Part shown: one piece after another, positions 43,422 to 53,067 of the stretch
How the letters are laid out: every line of letters starts with the position of its first letter
Numbering within the stretch: position 1 is the first letter of the stretch
Assembly: GCA_963714055.1 (NCBI GenBank)
Contig: OY970227.1
Location: forward strand, 2,914,001 to 2,978,000
DNA from: JACDBE01 sp963714055
GTDB lineage: Bacteria; Actinomycetota; Acidimicrobiia; Spongiisociales; UBA5794
DNA: 64,000 nt
Reading direction: 5' to 3'
The notes under the pieces: generated by a model
The model's input: only the letters and a program-made list of their open reading frames with translations
Databases searched by the model: none
What the model was told of the DNA's origin: nothing
Translations under genes and position numbers: made by a program

Positions 43422-44664
43422 ATGCGGCGGCGTCGGCTGGCCGGGTTGGCGGTGTTGATCGTGGTTCTGGGCGGTTGCTCGGCCGCTCCCGAAGCCGACC
43501 CATCCACGACCGCGGTCGCTGCGGTGACTACGTCGACCGAAGCACCGGCCGCTGCCGTGACCACGACGCTGCCGCCCTCGACGACCGCCGCGCCGGGCAC
43601 CACCAGCGTCCCGTCAACCACCTCGACCACCCGGCCACCGCCTCCCTCGCCCGGAGATCTGGTCCTGGTCCCGGTGGTCGATGGCCTGGAGCAGCCGGTC
43701 CTGGCGCTGGCGCCACCCGGCTCTCGCCGGCTCTACGTCGTCGACCAGGTGGGGCGCATCGTCACCGCCGGTGGCGAGGTGGTGCTCGACATCGCCGATC
43801 GGGTGCTGTTCCAGGGGGAGCAGGGCTTGCTCGGGCTGGCCTTCCCTGACGACTTCGCCACCACGGGGCGGCTGATCGTCAACTACATCGACCTGTCGGG
43901 GGACACCAAGGTTTCCGAGTTCACTGTCGGGGACCCGGACAGCGAGCGGCTGATCATCGGCATGGACCAGCCCGCCGCCAACCACAACGGCGGGATGATC
44001 GCCTTCGGGCCCGACGGCAATCTGTGGATCGGCATGGGCGACGGTGGCGGTGCCGGCGACGACTTCGGCAATGGGCAGAACGCCGCATCGCTGCTGGGTG
44101 GGATGCTGCGGATCGACCTGGACGGCGATCCGTACGCCATCCCGGACGACAACCCGGGCCTCGACGGTTGGCTCGCGGAGAAGTGGGCGATCGGGCTGCG
44201 CAACCCGTGGCGGTGGGCGTTCGACGGTGACGACCTGTGGATCGCCGACGTCGGCCAGGGATCCTGGGAGGAGGTCAACGTCGTCGACGTCGGCGACAGT
44301 GGTCGTGGCCTCAACTTCGGGTGGCCGGTGTTGGAAGGCACCCACTGCTACGCCAACGTCCCCTGCGACGACGCCGGGACGGTGGTCCCGGTTGCCGAGT
44401 ACTCACACAGCGACGGGTGCTCGGTCACCGGCGGGTTCGTCTACCGGGGGAGCGCCATCCCCGGGCTCGATGGCCACTACTTCTTCGGCGACTACTGCGG
44501 GGGCTGGGTCCGCAGCCTGGTGCCGGCGCGCCGGGGGCTTCGAGGAGACGCAGTGGTTCCCGCCGGGGACGGTCACCGGTCTCACCGGGTTCGGTGTCGA
44601 CGGTGACGGCGAGCTGTACGTCACCAGCGTCGACGGCTCCGTGTACCGGATCGAGCAGGGCTGA
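43422..44664 (+). CDS. PQQ-type glucose/sorbosone dehydrogenase lipoprotein (frameshifted near 44530)
   Basis: Restored, a 413-residue secreted lipoprotein (lipobox VVLGGC, Cys19) with a long Thr/Ser/Pro linker and a six-bladed GSDH-type propeller. Blocks are LYVVDQVGRI, GLLGLAFPDDF, NHNGGMIAFGPDGNLWIGMGD, GLRNPWRWAFDGDDLWIADVG and GGFVYRGSAIPGLDGHYFFGD. As read, the frame changes at GCGCGCC near 44530 and ends at 44606 in an Arg-rich tail. Deleting one base restores GGFEETQWFPPGTVTGL and SVDGSVYRIEQG, ending at 44664. Such proteins oxidise sugars or related alcohols in the periplasm or wall zone. Confidence 0.82.
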
Positions 44665-44716
44665 GCGGCGCAGTCCCCACGCCGGAGTCGTCGCCACCGA
44701 TAGGCTCACCGGCCAC

Positions 44717-45620
44717 ATGACCGATCGCATCGTGGTGGTGGGCTCGATCAACCGCGACACCGTCGTCGGGGTCGACCGCATCCCGGTGGCGGGCGAGACC
44801 GTGCTCGGTCGCCACCTCGGCTCCTTCCCCGGCGGCAAGGGCGCCAACCAGGCGGTGGCGGCCGCCCGGCTCGGGCGTCAGGTGGCGATGGTGGGGCGGG
44901 TTGGGTCGGACGCCTTCGGTACCGCCGCCCTCGAGGGCATGGCGGCGGAGGGCATCGACACCACCGAGGTCGGGATCGACGCCGAGCTGCCCACCGGCTC
45001 GGCGACCATTCTGGTCGACGCCGGCGGGGAGAACAGCATCGTCGCCGTCCCTGGTGCCAATGGGAGGCTCGGCGCCGCGGAGATCGAATCGGCCGCCGCG
45101 GTGCTGGAGGCGGCGGCCGTTGTCCTCGTCCAGTTGGAGGTGCCGATCGAGGCGGTGGCGGCAACGTTGCGGTGGAGCGGCGGGACCGTGATCGTGCAAC
45201 GCCGCTCCCGCCCGGCCGCTCCCGGAGGAGATCATGGGCGGCGCCGGTGTCCTCGTTGTCAACCGATCCGAGCTCGCCGTGCTCGGGGGCGGGCCCGAGG
45301 CGTCCACACCGGGCGAAGTCGTCGATCGAGCCGGTCGCCTCGGCTTCCACGGCTCGGTGGTGGTCACCATGGGAGCCGCCGGCGCGGTGGTGCTCACCGC
45401 CGCCGGGGTCACCGAGGTACCCTCGATCCCGGTCGACGTGGTCGACACCACCGGTGCCGGCGATGCCTTCTGTGGTGGGCTGGCCGACGGCCTCGCCCGG
45501 GGCACCACCCTGGTGGAAGCGACCCGGTGGGCGGTGCGGGTGGCGGCCCTCGCCACCACTCGCCTCGGTGCCCAGGAGGCGCTGCCCACCACCGAAGAGG
45601 TGGATCAGCAAGGAGCGTGA
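44717..45620 (+). CDS. rbsK: Ribokinase/PfkB family sugar kinase (frameshifted at 45197)
   Basis: Restored, a 300-residue PfkB kinase. The N-terminal half has VVVGSINRDTVVGVDRIP, the PfkB signature GSFPGGKGANQAVAAARLG and VGRVGSDAFG. An extra C at about 45197 shifts the frame; removing it turns VQRRSRPA into VNAAPARPLPEE. It then joins GAGVLVVNRSELAVL, VVTMGAAGAVVL and the anion-hole motif DTTGAGDAFCGGLADGLA, ending at 45620. Likely it phosphorylates ribose released by the nucleoside hydrolase 2 nt downstream. TAGGCT (44701-44706) is 10 nt before the ATG. Confidence 0.85.
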
Positions 45621-45622
45621 GC

Positions 45623-46549
45623 GTGCGGCGGATCATCATCGACACCGACCCGGGACAGGACGACGCCGTCGCCATCCTCACCGCCCTGGCGTCACCCGAG
45701 CTCGACGTGGCGGCGATCACCACCGTCGCCGGCAACGTCCCGCTCGAGCGCACCACCAACAACGCCCTCGCCATGGTCGAGCTGGCCGGCCGTCCCGACG
45801 TGCCGGTCTACGCCGGGTGCCGGCGACCGATGGTGCGGCAGCTGGTGACCGCCGAGTACGTGCACGGTCCCACCGGGATCGACGGGGCGGACCTGCCCGC
45901 CCCCGGCATCTCGGCTGCGTCGGGGCACGCCGTCGACGCCCTCGTCGACCTCCTGCTGGCCGCAGAGGCGACCACGGTGTGCCTGCTCGGCCCGCAGACC
46001 AACCTGGCGATGGCGATGGTGAAGGAGCCCTCGATCGTCGACCACATCGACGAGGTGGTGCTGATGGGCGGCGGCTTCTTCGAGGGGGGCAACACCACCC
46101 CGGCCGCCGAGTTCAACATCTACGTCGATCCGCACGCCGCCCACGTGGTCTTCTCCAGCGGCGTCCCCATCACGATGATGCCGCTCGACGTGACCCACCG
46201 GGCGCTGACCACCGACGCCCGCATCGCCCGGTTCCGTGGGCTGGGGACGGCGGCCGGCGACGCCACCGCCGGGATGCTCGACTTCTATGACCGGCACGAC
46301 GAGGCCAAGTACGGCACCGAGGGCGGCCCCCTGCACGACCCGTGCGTCGTCGCCTACCTGCTTCGTCCCGAGCTCTTCACCGGCCGGCGGTGCAACGTCG
46401 CCATCGAGCACCGGTCGGAGCAGACGATGGGGATGACCCTGGTCGACTGGTGGGGGGTGACCGGCGCCGAGGCCAATGCCCGGGTGATGCGGTGGATCGA
46501 CGCCGACGGCTTCTACGACCTGCTGGTGGAGCGCATCGGCCGGCTGTGA
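45623..46549 (+). CDS. Nucleoside hydrolase (IunH type)
   Basis: A 308-residue enzyme splitting nucleosides to base and ribose. The calcium-binding cluster is IIIDTDPGQDDAVAIL. TVAGNVPLERTTNNAL, LLGPQTNLAMAM, EVVLMGGGFFEGGN, AEFNIYVDPHAAHVVF and LHDPCVVAYLL complete the family pattern. The start is GTG 45623 with AAGGAG 7 nt upstream; GTG 45617 is too close to that site. Paired with ribokinase it makes a nucleoside salvage unit. Confidence 0.9.
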   Translation: MRRIIIDTDPGQDDAVAILTALASPELDVAAITTVAGNVPLERTTNNALAMVELAGRPDVPVYAGCRRPMVRQLVTAEYVHGPTGIDGADLPAPGISAASGHAVDALVDLLLAAEATTVCLLGPQTNLAMAMVKEPSIVDHIDEVVLMGGGFFEGGNTTPAAEFNIYVDPHAAHVVFSSGVPITMMPLDVTHRALTTDARIARFRGLGTAAGDATAGMLDFYDRHDEAKYGTEGGPLHDPCVVAYLLRPELFTGRRCNVAIEHRSEQTMGMTLVDWWGVTGAEANARVMRWIDADGFYDLLVERIGRL

Positions 46550-46567
46550 CCGGACCGATCATCGACA

Positions 46568-46614
46568 AACTTTGAGCGAGTGACGCCACCAGATGGCTTC
46601 AATCGCACAAAGTT
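46568..46614. repeat. 47-nt palindromic repeat, copy 4
   Basis: The same length and outer sequence as the copies at 12591-12786: AACTTTGAGCGA and TCGCACAAAGTT arms (one mismatch). The loop differs in its middle (CACCAGATGG). It lies between the nucleoside hydrolase and the nurA promoter. Confidence 0.75.
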
Positions 46615-46681
46615 CGCCCAGGCGGGAATGTCGCTCCGCAGTGCCGGGTTTGTGTCACACCCCGTTCCTACCATTCCCACC

Positions 46682-47644
46682 ATGACCGAGTTGTTCGTGG
46701 AGGCGTGGGCGCCGGAGTACGGGAATCCCTTCGAGGCCGATCTCGAGCTGGCCGATCCGTCCAAGGTGGACGACACCGTCGAGGTCGCATCGACCTGGGA
46801 CCCGATCCCGGGCGTCGACGACGGGATCGCCACCGTGGCGTTCGTCGACGGGGTGCGAAGGATCGACGCCAGGCTCACGCTCGACGCGCCCGGGGGCCCG
46901 ATCCCGGGCATCTGCGGGACCTACGCCGTCGGCGCCGCCACCTGGCGGCGCGACATCCCCCGCACCGACATCGATCGGGTGAGGGTCGACCGGCTGGCCG
47001 TGTTCGGGCACGGGGCGGCCGCCCCGGTGCCGGTGGCGGGGCCGCAGCTCGCCTACCGGTCGGAGTCGGTACCGGGGAGCGACGCCCAGGAGCTGATCCA
47101 GCGCTTCCACGGCGCCATGCGGAAGGCCGAGGCGGTCCTGTCGGAGGCGCTGGCCCAAGAGGGGTGCTTCGTCGTCGCCGACGGCCCGATCAACGATCTC
47201 TCCGCCACCGAGAAGGTCGGGTTCATCAAGACGCATCGGGCGCCCTACCTCCCGCCGGAGCGGATCCCGGTCGTCGCCGCTCTCCGGCGGGCGGAGCGGA
47301 CCCCGCTGTTCCTCATCGGCAAGGAGGGGGCCTACCCGCGGTACTCCTGGTACCAGCGTCTCGCCACCCTGCCAGACGCGCACTCCTGGAGCGGTGTCGT
47401 CCGGTGCGAGGTGTCCAGCCATCTCGACCTGGCGACGGCACGGCGCATCGCCGACCGGACCGCCGCCATCCTGCCGCTGGTGGGCTCCGAGCCGCAGGTT
47501 GAGCCGCGAGCACCGCAGAACCTGGTGCCCATCGGGGCGCTCGAGCGGCACCTCCGTCGCCACATGGGTGAGCCCGGGTTCGTCAACCGTGCGCTACGGT
47601 CGGCGGTGACGCGACAGCGCCGGGCAACGGGGGTGACGGCATGA
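46682..47644 (+). CDS. nurA: NurA-like DNA end-resection nuclease
   Basis: A 320-residue protein matching the NurA nuclease domain plan. Motif I is VAFVDGVRRIDARL (metal Asp56). A second acidic motif is CFVVADGPIND (Asp167). GFIKTHRAPYLPP (Lys183, His185, Arg186) is typical of NurA motif regions. NurA is a 5'-3' exonuclease and endonuclease driven by the HerA translocase. Its stop overlaps the herA ATG. TACCAT (46669-46674) lies 7 nt before the ATG, a probable leaderless promoter for the four-gene operon. Confidence 0.8.
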   Translation: MTELFVEAWAPEYGNPFEADLELADPSKVDDTVEVASTWDPIPGVDDGIATVAFVDGVRRIDARLTLDAPGGPIPGICGTYAVGAATWRRDIPRTDIDRVRVDRLAVFGHGAAAPVPVAGPQLAYRSESVPGSDAQELIQRFHGAMRKAEAVLSEALAQEGCFVVADGPINDLSATEKVGFIKTHRAPYLPPERIPVVAALRRAERTPLFLIGKEGAYPRYSWYQRLATLPDAHSWSGVVRCEVSSHLDLATARRIADRTAAILPLVGSEPQVEPRAPQNLVPIGALERHLRRHMGEPGFVNRALRSAVTRQRRATGVTA

Positions 47645-49374
47645 GCGAAGGTGGCGCCGGAGTCGGTCGTGTGCTCGGCACCCAGCACACCACCACCAGC
47701 GGGTTCCGCGTCGTGCTCGACGACGACGACTACCTCCAGCTCGACGATCTGGTGGTGGTCCGCACCCAGGTGCCGAAGGGTGGCGAGGTGCGCACCTACG
47801 GAGTGGTCACCGAGAGCGAGGCGATCTACGAGGGGGCCCAGTACGAGTCGGACACCCACCGGATCGCCGCCGAGGGCATCCTGCCGGCCGCCAAGGTGCG
47901 GTCGGCGCAGGTGGCGGTGACCCGGGTCGATCCCGAGATCTGGGTATCGCCGGATCCGGGGGAGGTGGTGGAGCGCGCCGCCGGCGCCGAGCGGGCCAAG
48001 GCCCTCTACCTCGACCAGATGGAGCGTGCCCTGCCCATCGGGCTGGGCCGCGACGGCGAGCCGGTGTACGTCGACCTCGACTTCTTCGACGGGAGGAAGG
48101 GCGGGCACATGTCCATCTCGGGTATCTCCGGGGTGGCGACCAAGACGTCCTTCGCCTTGTTCTTCCTCAGGTTGCTCAGCGGCCGGCCCGACATCGTGGG
48201 CGAAGGCGCCGCCAACCTCCGCATCCTGGTCTTCAACGTCAAGGGCGAGGATCTGCTCTGGCTCGACCGGCCCAACCGCTTCTTCGATCCCGAGGCGGCC
48301 ACCGTCTGGGAGCGGCTCGGGGTCGCCGCCGGGCCCTTCCCCTCGGTGGCGTTCTGGGCGCCGCCGCGGTCGTCGTCGGGCGACACCGTGATCCCGGACA
48401 TCGGGGGGCGCCTCGAAGGTGTTGCCGCCTTCACCTGGACACCGCGGGAGTTCATCGACGAAGGGCTGTTGCGGTTCCTGTTCACCGATGCCGCCGACTC
48501 CCGCAACCAGATCCCGTTCATCGAGGAGCGGGTCAGGGCGCAGCTCCGCCGGTTCGCGGTGGACGTCGAGGGCCTGCCGGGAGCGGTGGTCCTGCGCGAC
48601 CCGTCGGTCGAGTCGTTCCGGCCCGGCGAGCGGGCGGTGGCCCACCAGGGCGAGCGGGTGATCACCGATCTGCGGACCCTGGTCGAGGCGGTCACCGAGT
48701 TCGTCGACCCTGATGACGGGTCGGAGCCCGATCAGAAATGGACCGGTCGGGTGCAGGCAGGCACCGTCTCGGCGTTCGCCCGCAGGCTCCACGCCGCGGT
48801 CAGTCGCCTCGGTCACCTGGTGCGGGCCGGGGAGAGCAGGAGGATCGACCGCGCGGCCGCCCAGGTCACCGTGGTCGGCATCCAGTCGCTCCACGACCTC
48901 GGCCAGCGCTTCGTCGTTGGGGCGCTGCTCGCCGAGACGTTCGCCGAGAAGGAGAACACCGGCCAGCGGTTGCCGTTGTCGGTGGTGGTGCTCGACGAGC
49001 TCAACAAGTACGCCCCCCGCGACGGGTCGAGCGCCCTCAAGGACATGCTGGTGGACATCGCCCAACGGGGCCGTTCGCTCGGTGTCCTTCTCGTGGGCGC
49101 CCAGCAGACGGCGTCGCGGGTCGCCCAGGAGGTGATGGAGAACGCCGCCATCCGGGTCGCCGGCCGGCTCGATGCCGCCGAGGCCGAGAGGGCCGAGTAC
49201 GGGTGGATGCTCCCGTCGACCCGGGCGAGGGCGCGCCTGCTCAAACCGGGGACGATGGTGGTGAGCCAGCCTTCGATCCCGGTGCCGCTGGTGGTCGAGT
49301 TCCCCTTCCCACCGTGGGCCACCCGCAAGGAGGAGGTCGACGACCGAGACGTCGACCCGTTCGCCGGCCTGTGA
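47641..49374 (+). CDS. herA: HerA-like DNA translocase ATPase
   Basis: A 577-residue FtsK/HerA-family ATPase. An N-terminal HAS-barrel-like region (about 1-110, GRVLGTQHTTTSGFRVVL) is followed by the motor. The P-loop reads SISGISGVATKTSF (residues 158-171), with Thr where the usual Gly precedes Lys. Walker B is SVVVLDELNKYAP (Asp452, Glu453), and GVLLVGAQQTASRV is sensor-like. It should form a hexamer that pumps DNA into NurA. The ATG overlaps the nurA stop and the stop overlaps the sbcD GTG. Confidence 0.83.
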   Translation: MSEGGAGVGRVLGTQHTTTSGFRVVLDDDDYLQLDDLVVVRTQVPKGGEVRTYGVVTESEAIYEGAQYESDTHRIAAEGILPAAKVRSAQVAVTRVDPEIWVSPDPGEVVERAAGAERAKALYLDQMERALPIGLGRDGEPVYVDLDFFDGRKGGHMSISGISGVATKTSFALFFLRLLSGRPDIVGEGAANLRILVFNVKGEDLLWLDRPNRFFDPEAATVWERLGVAAGPFPSVAFWAPPRSSSGDTVIPDIGGRLEGVAAFTWTPREFIDEGLLRFLFTDAADSRNQIPFIEERVRAQLRRFAVDVEGLPGAVVLRDPSVESFRPGERAVAHQGERVITDLRTLVEAVTEFVDPDDGSEPDQKWTGRVQAGTVSAFARRLHAAVSRLGHLVRAGESRRIDRAAAQVTVVGIQSLHDLGQRFVVGALLAETFAEKENTGQRLPLSVVVLDELNKYAPRDGSSALKDMLVDIAQRGRSLGVLLVGAQQTASRVAQEVMENAAIRVAGRLDAAEAERAEYGWMLPSTRARARLLKPGTMVVSQPSIPVPLVVEFPFPPWATRKEEVDDRDVDPFAGL

Positions 49375-50540
49375 AGGTCCTCCACACGTCCGACTGGCAC
49401 GTCGGCAGACGCATCGGGCGCTACGACCGTTCCGAGGACCACCGCAACGTGATCGACGAGGTGGTGGGCATTGCCGACGCCGAGGACGTCGACCTGGTGC
49501 TCCACTCCGGCGACCTCTTCGACCGGCCCTTTCCCCCGGTCGAGTCGCTTCACATCGCCCTCGGGGGACTCGTCCGTCTCGCCGCCGGCGGACGGCGCCC
49601 GGTGGTGGTCATCGCCGGCAACCACGATTCGCCCGGTTTCTTCGAGGCGTTGGCTCCGTTCGTGCGCAGCACCGGCATCCACCTCGTGGGGGACGTCCAT
49701 CGCCCGGACGAAGGCGCCGTGCTCGACCTCGAAACCGCCGCCGGCAGGGCGGTGGTCAGCTGTTTCCCGTTCCTGCGCGAGGGCCGCGCCTTCCACGCCT
49801 GGGAGCCGATCGACGAGCACTACAAGAAGTACGCCGATCGGCTGCGCGGCATATCCGAGGCGTACAGCGCCCACGCCTCGAAGGTGGCCGGCGCCGGCGC
49901 GGTGACGTTCCTCGTTGCCCACTTCCTGGTCGGCGGGGCCAAGGTCCACGGGCACGGGGCGGTCCGGGGAGAACGTGAGCTGCACATGGGCGAGGCCTAT
50001 GCCGCCACCCCCGAGGCGATCCCACCGGGCCCGCAGTACGTGGCGCTGGGGCACATCCACGCCCCCCAGCGGGTGCCGGGCGCGAGGGTGCCGGCCGAGT
50101 ACGCCGGGTCCCTGCTCGAGCTCGACTTCGGCGAGGCCGGCGAGCACAAGCGCGTCGTGGTCGTCGACGTCGAGCCGGGGCTGCCCGCCACGGTGCGCTC
50201 GATGCCGTTGTCCAGAGGGAGACGGCTGGTCCGGGCCAGGGGGGAGTGGGCCGACCTGGTCGCCCGCGACGACCTGAGGGAGGCCTACCTCGATATCACC
50301 GTAGAGACGGCCGGCCCCGATCCCGGCCTGGCGGAACGGGCGCTCGAAGAGTTCGACTTCGTGGTCAACGTCCGAGCGGAGTATCCCAAGGTCGAGGGAG
50401 AGCGCCCCCATCGGGCACATCGGACGCTCGACGACCTCTACGTCGACTACTGCACCGAAGGCGATGGAGTGGCGCCACCCGACGCCCTGGTGGCGGCATT
50501 CCGGTCGGTGATGGAGGAGGTCGCCGGTGCGCCCGCTTGA
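49371..50540 (+). CDS. sbcD: SbcD/Mre11-type nuclease
   Basis: A 389-residue calcineurin-like DNA nuclease. Metal motifs are HTSDWHVG (Asp8, His10), LHSGDLFDRP, VIAGNHDSPGF, VAHFLV and ALGHIHAPQ. It partners SbcC/Rad50 in trimming DNA ends and hairpins. The GTG start overlaps the herA stop by 4 nt, and the 3' end overlaps sbcC by 14 nt, so all four proteins are made from one coupled mRNA. Confidence 0.93.
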   Translation: MKVLHTSDWHVGRRIGRYDRSEDHRNVIDEVVGIADAEDVDLVLHSGDLFDRPFPPVESLHIALGGLVRLAAGGRRPVVVIAGNHDSPGFFEALAPFVRSTGIHLVGDVHRPDEGAVLDLETAAGRAVVSCFPFLREGRAFHAWEPIDEHYKKYADRLRGISEAYSAHASKVAGAGAVTFLVAHFLVGGAKVHGHGAVRGERELHMGEAYAATPEAIPPGPQYVALGHIHAPQRVPGARVPAEYAGSLLELDFGEAGEHKRVVVVDVEPGLPATVRSMPLSRGRRLVRARGEWADLVARDDLREAYLDITVETAGPDPGLAERALEEFDFVVNVRAEYPKVEGERPHRAHRTLDDLYVDYCTEGDGVAPPDALVAAFRSVMEEVAGAPA

Positions 50541-53043
50541 GCTGCGGCTGCGCAACTTCCGTTCCTACTTCGGCTCACAGGCCGCCTTCGACTTCCGCAA
50601 CCGGTCGCTGGTCGGGATCGTCGGCCCGATCGGCAGCGGCAAGTCGTCGCTCCTCGACGGGGTCGCCTTCGCCCTCTACGGGCGGACGCCGTCCGAGGGC
50701 TCGGCCACCTCCCGCCTGATCCACCAGCGCGCCGGTGACGGAGGTGTCAGCCTGCGGTTCGAGGTGGACGGCGAGGTGTGGGAAGCGGTTCGGGTCCTGC
50801 GCCGCAAGGGACAGAGCCAGCACGCCCTCTACCGGTACGACGAGGACACTCCCGAGGCGGAGCCGGTCGAGAAGGTCACCCAGGAGCGCCAGGTGAACGA
50901 CCGGATCAGAGACCTCCTCGGTCTCGATTTCGACACGTTCGGGCGATCGGTGCTGCTCGCCCAGGGCAGGTTCGCCGAGTTCCTCAAGGGAGCGCCCGCC
51001 GACCGCGACCGGGTGCTGAAAGGCGTCTTCGGTCACGACCGCATCGACCAGATGCGCGAGGTCGCCAAGGCCAGGTCGGTGGTGCTCGGCCAAGAGGTTG
51101 CCGCGTTCGACGGCAGGTTGGCCCAGGTTTCCGTGCTGGAGGCGAAACTGGCGGAGCGCGTCGCCGAGCTCGAGGACATCGAGGTGAGGCTCGAGGCCCT
51201 GGCCAAGGCGGAGCCTGCGGTCGTCGATCTCGAGCTGCGGATCTCCGCAGCGCGCGCCGGTGTCGAGAGGGCCACGGCCAGGCGGGAGGAGCTGGCTCCG
51301 CTCGGCGAGCGCCTGGCGTCCCCCGCCGCGGTCGCCGAGCTCGAGGAGCGTCTCGGCGCGCTCGAGGGAAGACGGCGCCGGCTCGCCGTCGAGATGGACG
51401 AGGCCGACGCCGCCCGGAAGGAGGCAGACGGTCTGCTGGCCGAGATGGAGGCGGCCGGGGAGCAGGATTTGATCAGCGCCGCCGAGATGGCAGTCGCCAC
51501 GCACCAGCAGGTGACACTCCGCATGGCGGCCGCCGGCGACGAGTCCGCACGCGTTGCCGACCAGCTCGAAAGGGTGATCGCCAAGCACGGAGCCATCGTC
51601 ACCCGCCGGGAGGAGGCCGTGCTCCTCGAACAGTCCGCCGAGGCCGCCCTGGCCGTCGCCGACCGGGCTCTGCGTCAGGCGAGGTCCGAACGGCACGATG
51701 CGGCGCACCGCAACATGGCGATCGAGTTGCGCAAGGAGATCACCGCCGGTGACGCCTGCCCGGTGTGCCGCCAGCCGGTGGAGACTCTGCCCGCTCCGAC
51801 TGCGGCACCGGACCTCGACGCAGCCGAGGCCGCCGAGTCAGCCGCAGAGGATGGCCTGCGGGCGGCGCGGCAGCGAAGGGACGATGCAGCCGCTGCCGTC
51901 GTCCAGTTGGAGGCAACGGCGACTGCAGTCGACGATGAGGTCGTCCGGCTCCGCGCCGACGTGGAGCGGGCCGACGAGGCACGTGCCACCTCGACCCGTG
52001 CCGTCGCCGCGGCGGCGTCAGAGGTCTGCCGGCTCCTCGGCGAGGGTGACGCGTCCGAGTTGCTCGAGGCGCGGCGTCAGCGACTGGCCGCAGCCAGGGG
52101 AGCCGCCATCGAGACCCGCCGACGATTCGAGGCGGTGGATGGTGAGCTGCGGCGGGTGGTGGACGACGTGACTGCGGTTGCGGCCGGTGTCGGCGAGCTC
52201 CGCAGGGAGGCCGACCGGGTGGCGGGCCGTCTCGGCCTCGACGACGACCCCGGCGTCACAGAAGCCGAGGAGTTCGGTGTGTACCTGGCCCGCCTTCGAC
52301 TGGCATGGTCGACTTCGCTGGCCGAGGCGTCGGCCCACGCCGACGCCTCTGCCGTCGAGCTGGCCGCGTCGACGGCATCCCGATCCGAGCTGCTCGCCGA
52401 ATTGGGGGTGACCGGGGATTTCCACCAGGGGCTCGCCGCCGCCAGGGCCGATGTCGATCGGCTGGCGAAGGACGTCGCCGCCGATCGGCTCGAGGTCGCC
52501 GCGGCAAGCTCGCTCGAGGCGGAGCGCGAGGCGACGGCAGCAGACAAGGCCATCTACGACCGCATCGCCGGCGACCTCACCAACGCCAACTTCATCCGCT
52601 TCCTCCTCGACGACGAACGGGCACGGCTGGCGGACCTCGGCGGCGACCACTTCATGCGACTCACCTCTGGCCGCTATCGCTTCACCGATGACGGGGTCTT
52701 CGATGTCGTCGACCAGACGGCGGCGGGGGCGGTCCGCAAGGCCTCCAGCCTGTCCGGCGGGGAGACCTTCCTGGCATCGCTGGCGCTGGCGCTGGCCCTG
52801 GCCGAGATGGTCACCAGGACCGGGGGACGCCTCGACGCGTTCTTCATCGACGAGGGGTTCGGCTCGCTCGACCCGGAGCACCTCGATCTGGCGATGGAAG
52901 GGATCGGCAGCCTGGTCGCGAACGGATCGTCCCGCCTGGTGGTCGTGGTCAGCCATGTCCCCGAGCTGCAGGAGACCATCGGTGACCTCATCAAGCTGGA
53001 CCGTGATCCCCTGACGGGCGACACCCGGGTGATCCGCGCCTGA
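50527..53043 (+). CDS. sbcC: SbcC/Rad50-type SMC-like ATPase
   Basis: An 838-residue SMC-like ATPase. The N-terminal head has RNFRSYFGSQAAFDF and Walker A GPIGSGKSSLLDG (residues 33-45), then LLAQGRFAEFL. Long Ala/Glu/Arg coiled-coil arms flank a zinc hook, GDACPVCRQPV (CPVC at 411-414). The C-terminal head has the signature SLSGGETFLASLALALALAE and Walker B FFIDEGFGSLD. The arms are short compared with eukaryotic Rad50. The gene ends 24 nt before the convergent permease gene. Confidence 0.93.
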   Translation: MRPLELRLRNFRSYFGSQAAFDFRNRSLVGIVGPIGSGKSSLLDGVAFALYGRTPSEGSATSRLIHQRAGDGGVSLRFEVDGEVWEAVRVLRRKGQSQHALYRYDEDTPEAEPVEKVTQERQVNDRIRDLLGLDFDTFGRSVLLAQGRFAEFLKGAPADRDRVLKGVFGHDRIDQMREVAKARSVVLGQEVAAFDGRLAQVSVLEAKLAERVAELEDIEVRLEALAKAEPAVVDLELRISAARAGVERATARREELAPLGERLASPAAVAELEERLGALEGRRRRLAVEMDEADAARKEADGLLAEMEAAGEQDLISAAEMAVATHQQVTLRMAAAGDESARVADQLERVIAKHGAIVTRREEAVLLEQSAEAALAVADRALRQARSERHDAAHRNMAIELRKEITAGDACPVCRQPVETLPAPTAAPDLDAAEAAESAAEDGLRAARQRRDDAAAAVVQLEATATAVDDEVVRLRADVERADEARATSTRAVAAAASEVCRLLGEGDASELLEARRQRLAAARGAAIETRRRFEAVDGELRRVVDDVTAVAAGVGELRREADRVAGRLGLDDDPGVTEAEEFGVYLARLRLAWSTSLAEASAHADASAVELAASTASRSELLAELGVTGDFHQGLAAARADVDRLAKDVAADRLEVAAASSLEAEREATAADKAIYDRIAGDLTNANFIRFLLDDERARLADLGGDHFMRLTSGRYRFTDDGVFDVVDQTAAGAVRKASSLSGGETFLASLALALALAEMVTRTGGRLDAFFIDEGFGSLDPEHLDLAMEGIGSLVANGSSRLVVVVSHVPELQETIGDLIKLDRDPLTGDTRVIRA

Positions 53044-53067
53044 TGGTGCGTCCGGTCAACCCGTCCG

